From NCBI GenBank assembly GCA_958428235.1, contig CAUAFG010000011.1, positions 16,673 to 80,672 of the forward strand: DNA of 64,000 bases, given 5' to 3'. Source of the DNA: Faeciplasma sp900553675. Its GTDB lineage: Bacteria > Bacillota > Clostridia > Oscillospirales > Ruminococcaceae. How positions within the stretch are numbered: position 1 is the stretch's first letter; each line of letters starts with the position of its first letter. The notes beneath the pieces are model-generated. The model saw only the letters and a program-made list of their open reading frames with translations. It made no database searches and was not told the DNA's origin. Below, piece after piece: positions 49,024 to 58,383 of the stretch. Made by a program: the position numbers and the translations under genes.

Positions 49024-49752
49024 ATGATTTTCACGGAAAAGGTAAAAACAGATTTTAAGGGACTTGTAAAGGGCGCTTTTGTTGGCGATCGCGCAATTTT
49101 AGAGTATTTCGAGAACATAGCCGGCAGGCACGCCGACACCCTCGGCAACGGCGTAAACGATATTTCGCGGACTCATTCTGCGTGGATTTTGCTGGACTGG
49201 AAGGTTAAGGTTCTGCACCGCCCGACCTACGGCGAGGAGCTTATGGTTACAACATGGTCGCACAGCATAGAACGCTGCTTTGGAAACAGGTATTTCACGA
49301 TTGAAAACGAGCAGGGGCAGATATGCGTTGCGGCATCATCAAAATGGGTGCTTATGGACACCGAAAAATGGTCTATAATACGCGTTGATAATGAGCTGGC
49401 GGCAAAATTCGGCTCAGAGCCGGACAGAACCATACCGATAGATCCATCTCTTGACAGGCTTAAGCCTCCGGCGGAGTATTCGTCGGTTGTCCCATACACC
49501 GTTCAGCGGCGGGATATAGATCTGTTCGGTCATGTTCACAACACAAACTATCTTGATCTGGCATACGAAGCTCTGCCGGAAGAGGTCAACTTGCAAAGAC
49601 CGTTTGACAGCGTTCGCATAACTTATAAAAAAGAAATACGCCTTGGCGAAAAGCTCCTGTTAAAATACGCCTTTGCCGACGGCAAGCATACGGTTGCAAT
49701 AACGAGCGAAGGCGGCGGGGTGCTTCATTCTTTAATTGAGCTTTCAGATTGA
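49024..49752 (+). CDS. Acyl-ACP thioesterase (FatA/FatB-like)
   Basis: 242 residues forming two hot-dog domains. The first has SAWILLDWKVKVLHRPTYGEELMVTTWS and the second VQRRDIDLFGHVHNTNYLDLAYEALP, the position of the catalytic Asn/His region in this family (usually DXNXHVNN; here Phe-Gly replace the usual Met-Asn). It releases free fatty acids from acyl-carrier protein. GGAGG lies eight bases before the ATG. Confidence 0.85.
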   Translation: MIFTEKVKTDFKGLVKGAFVGDRAILEYFENIAGRHADTLGNGVNDISRTHSAWILLDWKVKVLHRPTYGEELMVTTWSHSIERCFGNRYFTIENEQGQICVAASSKWVLMDTEKWSIIRVDNELAAKFGSEPDRTIPIDPSLDRLKPPAEYSSVVPYTVQRRDIDLFGHVHNTNYLDLAYEALPEEVNLQRPFDSVRITYKKEIRLGEKLLLKYAFADGKHTVAITSEGGGVLHSLIELSD

Positions 49753-49834
49753 TTTTTGCGCATCGCGCACGCAGTGCGAATTTATACAGGAACATTATAA
49801 ATTTTGTAAACGATTTACTTGGAGGAACATTATT

Positions 49835-52294
49835 ATGACAAAACGCACCCTATCATTACTTCTGGCAGCGATTATGCTATCGCTTTGTATGCTGAGCGCC
49901 TGCGGAGGAGTGGAAGAAAAGCTCCCCGACCCCGACCTCAGCCTGAACGACCAGCCCAAAAACGAGATAACCGTAACGGCGGCAGAATCATCCCATAAAA
50001 AATACGGCGAGGTCGAGCTTTTCGTGCTCGACGGGCTGACGACATCATCTCCGGATGGCGGCATAACCGCATATTTCTGGCAGGACGCTCAAAGGCGCAT
50101 TTACTACAGCGTGACCGCGGGAAAAGAGGAGGTAATCGAGCCTTCACTTTTGGGACTTACTATGATAAACGCCGACCTTTCGGCAGGGATAGAGAGCATT
50201 ACCAGCTATGACCGCGCCGATGTTGTCAAGGCGGAATATGAAACCTGCCTTACCGTTTCGCAAAAGGATGTTTCCTGCTTAGACTACTGCATGCAGCGCG
50301 AAATCCATCTCAAAAAAGGCGAAGCGGGCATGACCATATTAGTCAGGGTCTACAACGACGGCTTTGCCTACAGATACACCGATGTAACGACCGGCAGAAA
50401 GGATAAAGAAACCGTTATAAGCGAGGCTTCGCAGATAGTCCTGCCCAAGGACACCGTAACCTTTGCCGGCGGCTACAGCGCAACCTATGAATTCGACTAT
50501 ATCGAGCGCAAATACTCCGAGCTTGTAAACCACAGCGGAGTTTTCAACACCCCTGTCACCGCCTGCACCGGCAAGCATTGGCTTCTTTTCTCCGAATCGG
50601 ACGTTTATGCAAACGATATCAGCTATGTTAAAAGCGTTTTGGGAACAAACTCCGGAAGCGGAGCGCTCAACTGGCAGTTCGGCTTTAAGCGCGACCCCAT
50701 GAACGAGGTCACCGACGAGCTTGCAAGCCCCGGACACATAAGAATAACCGAGGTTGCAACCGTTCCTAACTTTGAAACGCCGTGGCGCGCGGCAATCATC
50801 ACGGAGGATCTGAACGGACTTATCAATTCCGAACTGATAGATTCGCTCTGCCCCGAAGCAGACAGCAAGCTTTTCAAGAATACAGACTGGATAAAGCCCG
50901 GCAAGGTTTCGTGGTCGTGGTGGTCGGGCGGAGATCAGCATAACTATGATGTTCAGGTGGAGCACGTGGACTTCTCCTCAGAATACGGCTGGGAGTACTG
51001 CTGCTTAGACGCCGGCTGGCCATCATTTGAGGATAGAATTTCCGAGCTGTGCGATTACGCCGAGGATAAGGACGTTGGAATAATACTTTGGGTAAACTAT
51101 TTGGAGCTGAAAACTCCCGAAGAAATCGAAAAGCTGTTTTCCAAGTGGGCAAAGTGGGGAGTAAAAGGCGTTAAAACCGACTATTTTGAAAGCGACGATA
51201 TCGAGGTTTTGAAGTCTATGCGAAACGTCGCGGAAATCGCAGCCAAGCACAAGCTGATGGTATATTACCACGGCTGTATAAATCCCTGCGGCGAAACAAG
51301 GACATACCCCAACATCATGTCGAGCGAAGCCGTTTTGGGCGAGGAGTTCAGAAAGTGGTCAACCTCGCCGTCTCCTAAAAACTGTCTTATGTACCCGTTT
51401 ACAAGAAACATTGTAGGCTCGATGGACTACACTCCTGCCTGCATTGCAATAACCAAAACCGGCGAATCGGCAGGCTTCAGCCTTGCAAAGTCGGTGGTAT
51501 ACGAGTCGGCGTTGCAGCATTTTGCAAGCTCGGCATACGCTTTCCCAAGCTTTTTAGGACTGCCGTTTATCTCGCGTATACCGACGGCGTGGAAAGAAAC
51601 CAAGGTCATCGACGGCTACCCGGGCGAGCATATAACCATCATGCGCACCGACGGCAGCGATTATTATATCGGCTCGATGACCCTTGAAAAGCGCAAGGTT
51701 AGCGTCCCGCTTGATTTTCTGGGCGACGGCTCATACAACGCCTATATCTACTCCGACGACAGCGAGGGTGTGCTGACTCTTGAAGAAAAGACCGTAACTT
51801 CCTCCGACACTTTAAAGCTTGAGCTTTCAGATGTCGGCGGCGCGGCTGTTCTGATAACCAAGGATAAAATAAACACCGAGGTTGAGGAGTCGCCCACGTC
51901 CGACAAGGAGGGCTACACCTATTACGAGTGCGAGGACGGTAAGACCTCCGGCGAAGCGAGAATAGCGGATTCGTCAATGTGCAGTGGCGGCAAAAAGGTG
52001 GGCTACATCGGCAACGGCGGCTTTAACAAGCTGGAGATAACTGTAAAGGCAGAGAAGGCGGGAAGCTATGAAATGCTTATCTACCTCTGTTCCGGTGAGT
52101 CGAGGAGCATGGATGTTACCGTCAACGGCAAAAAGTATGAGCTTTCAAACCTTTCAAGCCCCGGATTTGATATACCGGCTGAGAAGTCGCTGAATATCGA
52201 GCTTGAGAAGGGCGAGAATACAATAACATTCAGCTCGTCTGCAGGATATGCACCCGATCTGGACAGGATTGCAGTTGCGGATAAGGCGAAATAA
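49835..52294 (+). CDS. GH97 family glycoside hydrolase, lipoprotein, with C-terminal carbohydrate-binding-like domain
   Basis: 819 residues from ATG 49835 (GGAGG upstream). A lipoprotein signal ends LSAC. The N-terminal beta-sandwich has SSPDGGITAYFWQDAQRRIYYSV. The barrel contains VSWSWWSGGDQHNYDVQ, YCCLDAGW and GVKGVKTDYFESDDIEV, whose Asp (about residue 448) occupies the position of the nucleophile in retaining GH97 alpha-galactosidases. The last 130 residues (YYECEDGKTSGEARI to DLDRIAV) look like a CBM6/35 beta-sandwich. It probably removes alpha-linked sugars at the cell surface. Confidence 0.87.
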   Translation: MTKRTLSLLLAAIMLSLCMLSACGGVEEKLPDPDLSLNDQPKNEITVTAAESSHKKYGEVELFVLDGLTTSSPDGGITAYFWQDAQRRIYYSVTAGKEEVIEPSLLGLTMINADLSAGIESITSYDRADVVKAEYETCLTVSQKDVSCLDYCMQREIHLKKGEAGMTILVRVYNDGFAYRYTDVTTGRKDKETVISEASQIVLPKDTVTFAGGYSATYEFDYIERKYSELVNHSGVFNTPVTACTGKHWLLFSESDVYANDISYVKSVLGTNSGSGALNWQFGFKRDPMNEVTDELASPGHIRITEVATVPNFETPWRAAIITEDLNGLINSELIDSLCPEADSKLFKNTDWIKPGKVSWSWWSGGDQHNYDVQVEHVDFSSEYGWEYCCLDAGWPSFEDRISELCDYAEDKDVGIILWVNYLELKTPEEIEKLFSKWAKWGVKGVKTDYFESDDIEVLKSMRNVAEIAAKHKLMVYYHGCINPCGETRTYPNIMSSEAVLGEEFRKWSTSPSPKNCLMYPFTRNIVGSMDYTPACIAITKTGESAGFSLAKSVVYESALQHFASSAYAFPSFLGLPFISRIPTAWKETKVIDGYPGEHITIMRTDGSDYYIGSMTLEKRKVSVPLDFLGDGSYNAYIYSDDSEGVLTLEEKTVTSSDTLKLELSDVGGAAVLITKDKINTEVEESPTSDKEGYTYYECEDGKTSGEARIADSSMCSGGKKVGYIGNGGFNKLEITVKAEKAGSYEMLIYLCSGESRSMDVTVNGKKYELSNLSSPGFDIPAEKSLNIELEKGENTITFSSSAGYAPDLDRIAVADKAK

Positions 52295-52308
52295 TAGCGG
52301 CAGAATAT

Positions 52309-52351
52309 AAAAACAGTAGGAAGCGGATTTTCCGCTTCCCACTGTTTTTAT
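52309..52351 (+). terminator. Terminator after the GH97 gene
   Basis: AAAAACAGTAGGAAGCGGA pairs with TCCGCTTCCCACTGTTTTT around a three-base loop. It is a very strong hairpin with a built-in T-run. Confidence 0.9.
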
Positions 52352-52419
52352 GCAAATATTTCATTACTAATCTGAAACAAGTGTGCACACACAAATAATT
52401 ATACCAACTATGAACATTA

Positions 52420-52539
52420 TTATTCTATAATATGTCCGAGCAGACTTAACGAACTGCTGATAGTATAAATTACCGCCATGATCAAACACAACAGCAGACC
52501 GCATATCATAAAAGCTGCGCCGAAAATCATTTCTTTCAT
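52420..52539 (-). CDS. 39-residue single-pass membrane peptide
   Basis: ATG at 52539 has GAGGTAA seven bases upstream. The peptide begins MKEMIFGAAFMICGLLLCLI and continues to GHIIE before TAA at 52422-52420. One hydrophobic helix covers about residues 4-26. It lies alone between the GH97 terminator and the ribbon-helix-helix gene. The function is unknown. The good start signals and strongly non-random composition support it. Confidence 0.5.
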   Translation of the reverse strand: MKEMIFGAAFMICGLLLCLIMAVIYTISSSLSLLGHIIE

Positions 52540-52648
52540 AAAAGTTACCTCAATTTCATCGTCCGGATCATCTCACTACCATTATATCACATTCCCGCCA
52601 CATTACAAAACGGCTTTTGTGAGTACCATCGGGGATATCCTTTCGCCG

Positions 52649-52837
52649 TCAGTCCTTTTCTTCCGGTGGATAGCAGATTTCCCCCTCGGTCTTTTCAAAC
52701 TCCGTGATACATTTGCGTATGAGATAAAGTATCTGACCGTTGCCGGAGCGCCCTTCGTATTTTGCAATGTATTGTAGCTTATAAAGAAGCTCTGGGTCTA
52801 TTTCTATACCTAAGTGCTTGTTGTTTTTGTTTCGCAT
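52649..52837 (-). CDS. Ribbon-helix-helix (Arc/CopG-like) DNA-binding protein
   Basis: 62 residues from ATG 52837 (GAGGATT upstream), a better start than the in-frame codon at 52864. The pattern is a short strand KHLGIEID, helix PELLYKLQYIAKYEG, turn RSGNGQ and helix ILYLIRKCITEFEKTEG. This is the Arc-type fold in which the strand inserts in the major groove. It sits just downstream of the hydrogenase operon; a regulatory link is not shown. Confidence 0.7.
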   Translation of the reverse strand: MRNKNNKHLGIEIDPELLYKLQYIAKYEGRSGNGQILYLIRKCITEFEKTEGEICYPPEEKD

Positions 52838-52931
52838 AATAATCCTCAAAATGTGTTTGCGCATGAGCGCGATATGAATCCCGCCGCCCCGAAATTCTCC
52901 GGAGCGGCGGTGATTTGTAATTTATGCTATA

Positions 52932-54710
52932 TTACTTTCTGGGATCGTCAACGATTCCGCGCTTAACATAGGTGGTGTGAAGCAGGTGATGAGCCTTTTC
53001 GGAACCGGGCTTGCCGAGATATTCTGCATAAAGAGCCTTTATAGCAGGATTCTCATGCGACTTTCTGATGGGAGCGTTCTTGTCGATATCATAAAGAACC
53101 GCAGCGCGCTTTGCTCTGATGTCAACGGTGTTTCTGACATAGCCGGGCTGCTGGGGCTGTCCGCCGCCGTTTACGCATCCGCCGGGGCATCCCATGATTT
53201 CGATGAACTGGTAATCAGCTTCGCCGGATTCAACCTTTTTAAGAAGCTCCTTGGCGTTTGCAAGACCGGAAGCTACTGCAACCTTAACGTTCATGCCAGC
53301 AACCTCGTAGGTCTTTTCCTTGATTCCGGCAGTTCCTCTTACGTCAACAAAGTCAACGTTGGGAAGCTCTTCGCCGGTGAGAGTTTCAACAGCGGTACGA
53401 AGTGCTGCTTCCATAACACCGCCGGTTGCGCCGAAGATTGCGCCTGCGCCGGTGTAGATTCCCAAAGGCTCGTCGAACTTTTCGTCGGGCAGGGAGTTGA
53501 ACTGGATTCCTGCGCGCTCAATCATTCTGCCAAGCTCGCGGGTGGTGAGGGAGATATCAACATCCGGAACACCGTTTGCAGCTTCGCCGTCTCTGCCTAT
53601 CTCAAACTTCTTTGCGGTGCAGGGCATAATCGAAACGCAAACTATATCCTTGGGGTCGATGCCCATCTTTTCGGCATAGTAGCTCTTTGCGATTGCGCCG
53701 AACATCTGTTGAGGAGACTTGCAGCTTGAAAGATTGTCTGTAAGCTCGGGGAAGTAATGCTCGCAGTACTTAACCCATCCGGGCGAGCAGGAGGTGATAA
53801 GCGGAAGCTTGCCGCCATTTTTAACTCTTTCGATAAACTCGTTGGCCTCTTCCATGATGGTGAGGTCGGCGGAGAAGTTGGTGTCGAATACCTTGTCAAA
53901 GCCTAAGCGGCGCAAAGCTGCAACCATCTTGCCCTCAACGTCGGTTCCGATAGGAAGACCGAACATTTCGCCCAAGCCGGCTCTTACAGCGGGAGCGGTC
54001 TGAACAATAACGTGCTTTTCGGGGTCTGCAATAGCTGCAAATACCTCGGTGGTAAAGTCCTTTTCGGCAAGAGCGCCGGTGGGACAAACCGCGATGCACT
54101 GTCCGCAGGAAACGCAGGAGGTATCGCCCAATCCCAGATCAAAGGGAGAACCGATGTGGCTGATAAATCCTCTTTCGTTGGGACCGATAACGCCGATTCC
54201 CTGATACTTTTCGCATACTGCAACGCATCTGCGGCAGAGTATGCACTTGTTGTTATCTCTTATCATGTGGGGAGCGCTGTCGTCTATCTCATACTTAACT
54301 CTTGCTCCGTCAAATCTGCCCTCGTCTTCAACCTTAAGGTCGCGGCAGAGCTTTTGCAGCTCGCAGTGACCGCTTCTTACGCAGGAGAGGCACTTTCTTT
54401 CATGGGTGGAAAGAATAAGCTCGAGAGTCTGACGTCTTGCGGCGATAACCTTGGGGGAGTTGGTGTAGATCTCCATGCCCTGAGAAATCGGGAAGACGCA
54501 GGAGGCAACCAGTCTCTTGGGACCTAAAGCGGGTCCTCTCATTTCGGCTACCTCTGAAACGCAGATACGGCAGGCGCCGATCTCATTGATCTCCTTTAAG
54601 AAGCAGAGGGTGGGGATTTCAACGCCGGCGAGTCTTGCAGCTTCTAAAACGGTTGTACCCTTGGGAGCTTCAATCGCCATGCCGTTAACTTTTATGTTTA
54701 ACATATCCAT
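52932..54710 (-). CDS. [FeFe] hydrogenase catalytic subunit, multimeric HydA/HndD type
   Basis: 592 residues. Domains in order: a plant-type [2Fe-2S] domain (1-80, LCFLKEINEIGACRICV), the His-ligated cluster region (HERKCLSCVRSGHCELQKLC), two [4Fe-4S] clusters (CILCRRCVAVC and CVSCGQCIAVC) and the H-cluster domain. H-cluster motifs are L1 TSCSPGW (Ser where monomeric enzymes have a second Cys), L2 IMPCTAKKFE and L3 FIEIMGCPGGCVNGGGQP. The short C-terminus SHENPAIKALYAEYLGKPGSEKAHHLLHT is typical. It reduces protons to H2 using ferredoxin and NADH-derived electrons with the two subunits encoded upstream. GGAGGT precedes the start. Confidence 0.93.
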   Translation of the reverse strand: MDMLNIKVNGMAIEAPKGTTVLEAARLAGVEIPTLCFLKEINEIGACRICVSEVAEMRGPALGPKRLVASCVFPISQGMEIYTNSPKVIAARRQTLELILSTHERKCLSCVRSGHCELQKLCRDLKVEDEGRFDGARVKYEIDDSAPHMIRDNNKCILCRRCVAVCEKYQGIGVIGPNERGFISHIGSPFDLGLGDTSCVSCGQCIAVCPTGALAEKDFTTEVFAAIADPEKHVIVQTAPAVRAGLGEMFGLPIGTDVEGKMVAALRRLGFDKVFDTNFSADLTIMEEANEFIERVKNGGKLPLITSCSPGWVKYCEHYFPELTDNLSSCKSPQQMFGAIAKSYYAEKMGIDPKDIVCVSIMPCTAKKFEIGRDGEAANGVPDVDISLTTRELGRMIERAGIQFNSLPDEKFDEPLGIYTGAGAIFGATGGVMEAALRTAVETLTGEELPNVDFVDVRGTAGIKEKTYEVAGMNVKVAVASGLANAKELLKKVESGEADYQFIEIMGCPGGCVNGGGQPQQPGYVRNTVDIRAKRAAVLYDIDKNAPIRKSHENPAIKALYAEYLGKPGSEKAHHLLHTTYVKRGIVDDPRK

Positions 54711-54728
54711 TGTCCGTTACCTCCTTTA

Positions 54729-56552
54729 TTACTTCTTTGAAATTGCCTTGAACTTACATACGCCCATGCAAGCGCCGCACTTAACGCACTTCTCGGGATC
54801 GATTTCGTGAGCGGGGAGCTTTTTGCCGGGAGCTATGTAGGTGGTCTTTGTGATCGCGGAAGCAGGACACTGGCGTGCGCACATGCCGCAGCCTATGCAC
54901 TTTTCCTTGTCGATCTCGTATTTAAGCAGGCTCTTGCAGACGCCTGCGGGGCACTTTTTGTCAACAACGTGGGCAACATATTCGTCTCTGAAGAAGCGAA
55001 GTGTTGCTAAAACGGGGTTGGGAGCAGTCTGACCCAAGCCGCAGAGCGAGTTTTCCTTGATGTAGTAGCAGAGCTTTTCAAGCTCGTCGAGGTCTTCAAG
55101 GGTTCCGTTGCCCTTGGTTATCTTGTCGAGCATTTCAAGAAGTCTCTTTGTACCAACACGGCAGGGAGTGCACTTGCCGCAGGATTCGTCAACGGTAAAT
55201 TCGAGGAAGAACTTAGCCATATCAACCATACAGTTGTCTTCGTCCATAACGATCATACCGCCCGAACCCATCATGCAGCCGATAGCGGTAAGGTTATCGT
55301 AGTCAACCTCGGTGTCGATAAGGCTTGCAGGGATGCATCCGCCGGAAGGTCCGCCGGTCTGGGCAGCCTTGAACTTTTTGCCGTTGGGAATGCCGCCGCC
55401 GATATCCTCGATGATCTCGCGCAGGGTGGTACCCATAGGAATTTCAACAAGTCCGGTGTGCTTGATCTTTCCGCCGAGGGCGAATACCTTGGTACCCTTG
55501 GAGCGCTCGGTACCCATGGAAGCAAACCAGTCTGCACCCTTTAAGATGATCTGCGGGATGTTTGCAAATGTCTCAACGTTGTTTTCAACGGTAGGAGACT
55601 CATAAAGACCCTTAACTGCCGGATACGGAGGACGCGGTCTGGGCTCGCCTCTGTTGCCCTCGATAGAGGTCATAAGAGCGGTTTCCTCACCGCAGACGAA
55701 TGCGCCCGCGCCGAGACGGATGTGAAGGTCGAAGTCAAAGCCGGAATCAAAGATGTTCTTGCCTAAAAGACCGTATTCTCTTGCCTGATCGATAGCAATC
55801 TGAAGTCTCTTAACAGCGATGGGGTATTCGGCTCTTACGTAAACATAGCCCTGAGTGGCACCGATAGCATAACCCGCTATTGCCATAGCCTCGATAACGC
55901 TGTGGGGGTCGCCTTCGAGAACGGAACGGTCCATGAATGCGCCGGGGTCGCCTTCGTCGGCGTTGCAGACAACGTATTTCTGGGGAGCTTTATTGGGTGC
56001 GCAAAGGCTCCACTTTCTGCCGGTGGGGAATCCTCCTCCGCCTCTGCCTCTCAGACCGGAGTCTGTAACAACCTTGATGACCTCTTCGGGGGTCATTTCG
56101 GTAAGAACCTTGCCCAAAGCTGCATAGCCGTCCATAGCTATGTATTCTTCGATGTTTTCGGGGTCGATAACACCGCAGTTTCTTAAAACTACACGGTGCT
56201 GGGATTTGTAGAATGCGGTCTCGCCCAGAGAAACGTTGCCGATAACCTCCTCGGCAACCTCCTTGCCGGTGTCGGTGTAAGCCAGACGCTTAACAACTCT
56301 ACCCTTTAAGAGATGCTCGGAAACTATTTCATCAACGTCTTCGGGGGTTACACGGCTGTAAAATGTACCGTCGGGGTAAACAATAACAACAGGACCTAAT
56401 GCGCAAAGACCGAAGCAGCCGGTCTGAACCATCTTGATTTCATCTTCAAGACCGTTCTTTGCAATGCTTTCATGGAAAGCAGCCTGTATTGCCTTACTGC
56501 CCGAGGAGGTACAACCGGTGCCGCCGCAGATAAGTACATGTGCACGAATCAT
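54729..56552 (-). CDS. NuoF-like hydrogenase subunit (HydB/HndC type; FMN- and NADH-binding)
   Basis: 607 residues. It has an N-terminal thioredoxin-like [2Fe-2S] domain (CGGTGCTSSG and QTGCFGLCALGP), then the 51-kDa-like core with GLRGRGGGGFPTGRKW for NADH, CNADEGDPGAFMDR for FMN and the [4Fe-4S] motif ESCGKCTPCRVGTKRLL. Two C-terminal ferredoxin clusters follow (CIGCGMCARQCP and CVKCGACMGVCK). It oxidises NADH or reduces NAD+ in an electron-bifurcating complex, by analogy with Thermotoga HydABC. It lies 18 bases before HydA. Confidence 0.93.
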   Translation of the reverse strand: MIRAHVLICGGTGCTSSGSKAIQAAFHESIAKNGLEDEIKMVQTGCFGLCALGPVVIVYPDGTFYSRVTPEDVDEIVSEHLLKGRVVKRLAYTDTGKEVAEEVIGNVSLGETAFYKSQHRVVLRNCGVIDPENIEEYIAMDGYAALGKVLTEMTPEEVIKVVTDSGLRGRGGGGFPTGRKWSLCAPNKAPQKYVVCNADEGDPGAFMDRSVLEGDPHSVIEAMAIAGYAIGATQGYVYVRAEYPIAVKRLQIAIDQAREYGLLGKNIFDSGFDFDLHIRLGAGAFVCGEETALMTSIEGNRGEPRPRPPYPAVKGLYESPTVENNVETFANIPQIILKGADWFASMGTERSKGTKVFALGGKIKHTGLVEIPMGTTLREIIEDIGGGIPNGKKFKAAQTGGPSGGCIPASLIDTEVDYDNLTAIGCMMGSGGMIVMDEDNCMVDMAKFFLEFTVDESCGKCTPCRVGTKRLLEMLDKITKGNGTLEDLDELEKLCYYIKENSLCGLGQTAPNPVLATLRFFRDEYVAHVVDKKCPAGVCKSLLKYEIDKEKCIGCGMCARQCPASAITKTTYIAPGKKLPAHEIDPEKCVKCGACMGVCKFKAISKK

Positions 56553-56625
56553 AATTGTATCTTTCCTTTCTTGTTTTTAAGTATTCCTGCCAAAGTATTG
56601 TAGAATACTTTTTGTGTGGGGCAAA

Positions 56626-56997
56626 TCAGTTGTTGTTTGCTCCGATGGTGTATTCGGTGATAACCTTGCCGCCCTTTAAATGCTCTTCAACAACGCGTCT
56701 TGCCTTGGCGGAGTCCATCTTAACGTAGGTGGTCTTTTCCTTGCCGGCTTCAAATACCTCAACAACCGGCTCAAACTGGCAGATGCCTATGCAGCCCGTC
56801 TGAGAAACGGTTACCTTGTCCTCAAGACCTGCCTTGTTTACTTCCTCAACAAAGGTGTTAAGAACAGGTCTTGCGCCCGCGGCGATACCGCAGGTTGCCA
56901 TTCCGACTACAACTCTCACGTCGTTGGAGCCTTCTCTTAAAACTACCTTGTCCTTCATTCTGTCTTTAATTGCCTGTAGTTCAGCTAAAGATTTCAT
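56626..56997 (-). CDS. Thioredoxin-like [2Fe-2S] ferredoxin domain protein
   Basis: 123 residues. VVVGMATCGIAAGARPV and VSQTGCIGICQFEPVV carry the visible cysteines, three in all, so one ligand of a normal four-Cys cluster is missing or replaced. Small proteins like this are common in clostridial hydrogenase and NuoF-containing operons and resemble the N-terminal domain of the NuoF-like subunit encoded next. It is a likely electron-transfer or assembly partner. AAAGGATAA precedes the ATG. Confidence 0.82.
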   Translation of the reverse strand: MKSLAELQAIKDRMKDKVVLREGSNDVRVVVGMATCGIAAGARPVLNTFVEEVNKAGLEDKVTVSQTGCIGICQFEPVVEVFEAGKEKTTYVKMDSAKARRVVEEHLKGGKVITEYTIGANNN

Positions 56998-57069
56998 AGT
57001 ATTTATCCTTTCTTAAAGCGCGAGATGTGCGCTTTAGCATTAGTTTAATGCGGAGCGGAACGAATGTGG

Positions 57070-57633
57070 TTATTCCTGCGGATTTCCGCCGGAATACTGC
57101 TCCTGCATATAGTCGCGTATCCAGCTTATAACCTCAAAGCTGTTTAACGGGACGTCTTCTAAAACCTCCCTCAGCTCTTTTGTTTTAAGCTCGCAGAGGG
57201 TTTTACTGTCGCGTGTGTGCAAAAAGTGGAAATCCCGTTCGGGATGTCCCTGGATAAGAGTGCAGATGCTTTCGGCAGCGTCCCCAAGCGGGGTGAAATC
57301 GATGTGATTTTTAAAGAAAACCGCCGTTACCGTTGTTCCGTGATCGTCGGGATATTCGCGCTCCCACTTTGAAACAACCTCCATGCTGCCGCCGGTCATT
57401 TCAGCCTCCATCTTTAATAAGGGAAGCCCCATTCCAACCTTGCGAGTGGTTCGTGTTGTGTAAAACGGGTCGGTGACGGTTCTACGGATTTCTTCGCTCA
57501 TGCCGCAGCCGTTGTCGCGGATTGTAAGAGTCAGCTTATCGCCAAGCTCGTCTATAAATATTTCGGTGAGAGATGCGCCCGCCTTTACCGAGTTTTCGGC
57601 GATGTCAAGAATGTTTAAAGACAGCTCTTTCAT
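57070..57633 (-). CDS. GHKL ATP-binding protein (histidine-kinase-like ATPase without receiver or dimerisation domain)
   Basis: 187 residues. The Bergerat ATP fold has the N box LDIAENSVKAGA, G1 LTIRDNGCGMS, the lid DPFYTTRTTRKVGMGLPLLKMEAEMTGG and G3-like DDHGTTVTAVF. No phospho-acceptor His domain precedes it, and an additional 70-residue C-terminus follows. It starts one base after the PHP gene stop. A role in phosphorylation or in ATP-gated regulation of the hydrogenase is inferred from context only. Confidence 0.8.
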   Translation of the reverse strand: MKELSLNILDIAENSVKAGASLTEIFIDELGDKLTLTIRDNGCGMSEEIRRTVTDPFYTTRTTRKVGMGLPLLKMEAEMTGGSMEVVSKWEREYPDDHGTTVTAVFFKNHIDFTPLGDAAESICTLIQGHPERDFHFLHTRDSKTLCELKTKELREVLEDVPLNSFEVISWIRDYMQEQYSGGNPQE

Positions 57634-57634
57634 A

Positions 57635-58366
57635 TCATTCTCCCCTTAGATGTTCAAACAGCCTTTTTCTTACCAGAGCGGAGGAATAAGGCTCGTCGTC
57701 AAGCTCGAAATACTCGCGCTTTTCCTTTATGTCCCACAAGTAGTGAGCGTCTGAGCTCATTATAACCTTTTTGTCCTGCAAATTATGCTTTGAGATAATC
57801 GCTTCAGCCCTTTCGGGGTCGTGGAACTCTATGATGTCAAAGCGCGGCGTCGGCGGGAAAAATCCTAAAACCGCAAGAATACCGTTTGCCTCCCTGTCTA
57901 TGTGAGCGGGATAACAGATTCCGTTAAATTTTCGCACCATATCGGGAACTTCGTCGATAGTAACCTCGGTTGCGTTTGAAAGGAGGTTATCCTCATGACC
58001 GATAACCTCGTCATTCTCATCAAGGATAAGCTGCTGCCCGAAGATATCGATTCGGTTTTTAATTGGTATTCTTTTTTTGTCAACCGCGCCGCTGAACGCC
58101 ATAGCGTTGTCAAGCTCTTCAAAAAGGCAGACAACGTGGATGTCCTCGGCGGTGGTAAGCTCCATTCCCGCAATCGGAATGATGCCGTTTTTCTTAGCCG
58201 CCGCAAAGAAAGCGGGGCAGTTTTTGCAGGTGTTATGGTCGGTAAGAGCCATAATGTTCAAGCCGTTCAACACGCCCATTCCTGCAATGTTGTTTGGAGT
58301 TGAATCATCATCTCCGCAGGGGGAAAGGCAGGAGTGGATATGCAGATCGTAGTAATATCTGTTCAT
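57635..58366 (-). CDS. PHP-domain phosphoesterase
   Basis: 243 residues. Metal-binding PHP motifs are DLHIHSCLSPCGDD (motif 1), MALTDHNTCKNCPAF (motif 2), the Glu in GMELTTAEDIHVV, ICYPAHIDR (motif 3) and MSSDAHYLWDI (motif 4). This is the YciV/polymerase-PHP type that removes phosphate from nucleotides or small phosphoesters. Its place among ATPase and DRTGG genes suggests it may reverse a nucleotide-based modification; that is inference. A good ribosome binding site is lacking, which suggests coupling to the upstream gene. Confidence 0.85.
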   Translation of the reverse strand: MNRYYYDLHIHSCLSPCGDDDSTPNNIAGMGVLNGLNIMALTDHNTCKNCPAFFAAAKKNGIIPIAGMELTTAEDIHVVCLFEELDNAMAFSGAVDKKRIPIKNRIDIFGQQLILDENDEVIGHEDNLLSNATEVTIDEVPDMVRKFNGICYPAHIDREANGILAVLGFFPPTPRFDIIEFHDPERAEAIISKHNLQDKKVIMSSDAHYLWDIKEKREYFELDDEPYSSALVRKRLFEHLRGE

Positions 58367-58383
58367 GATATCAGAATCTGCGC

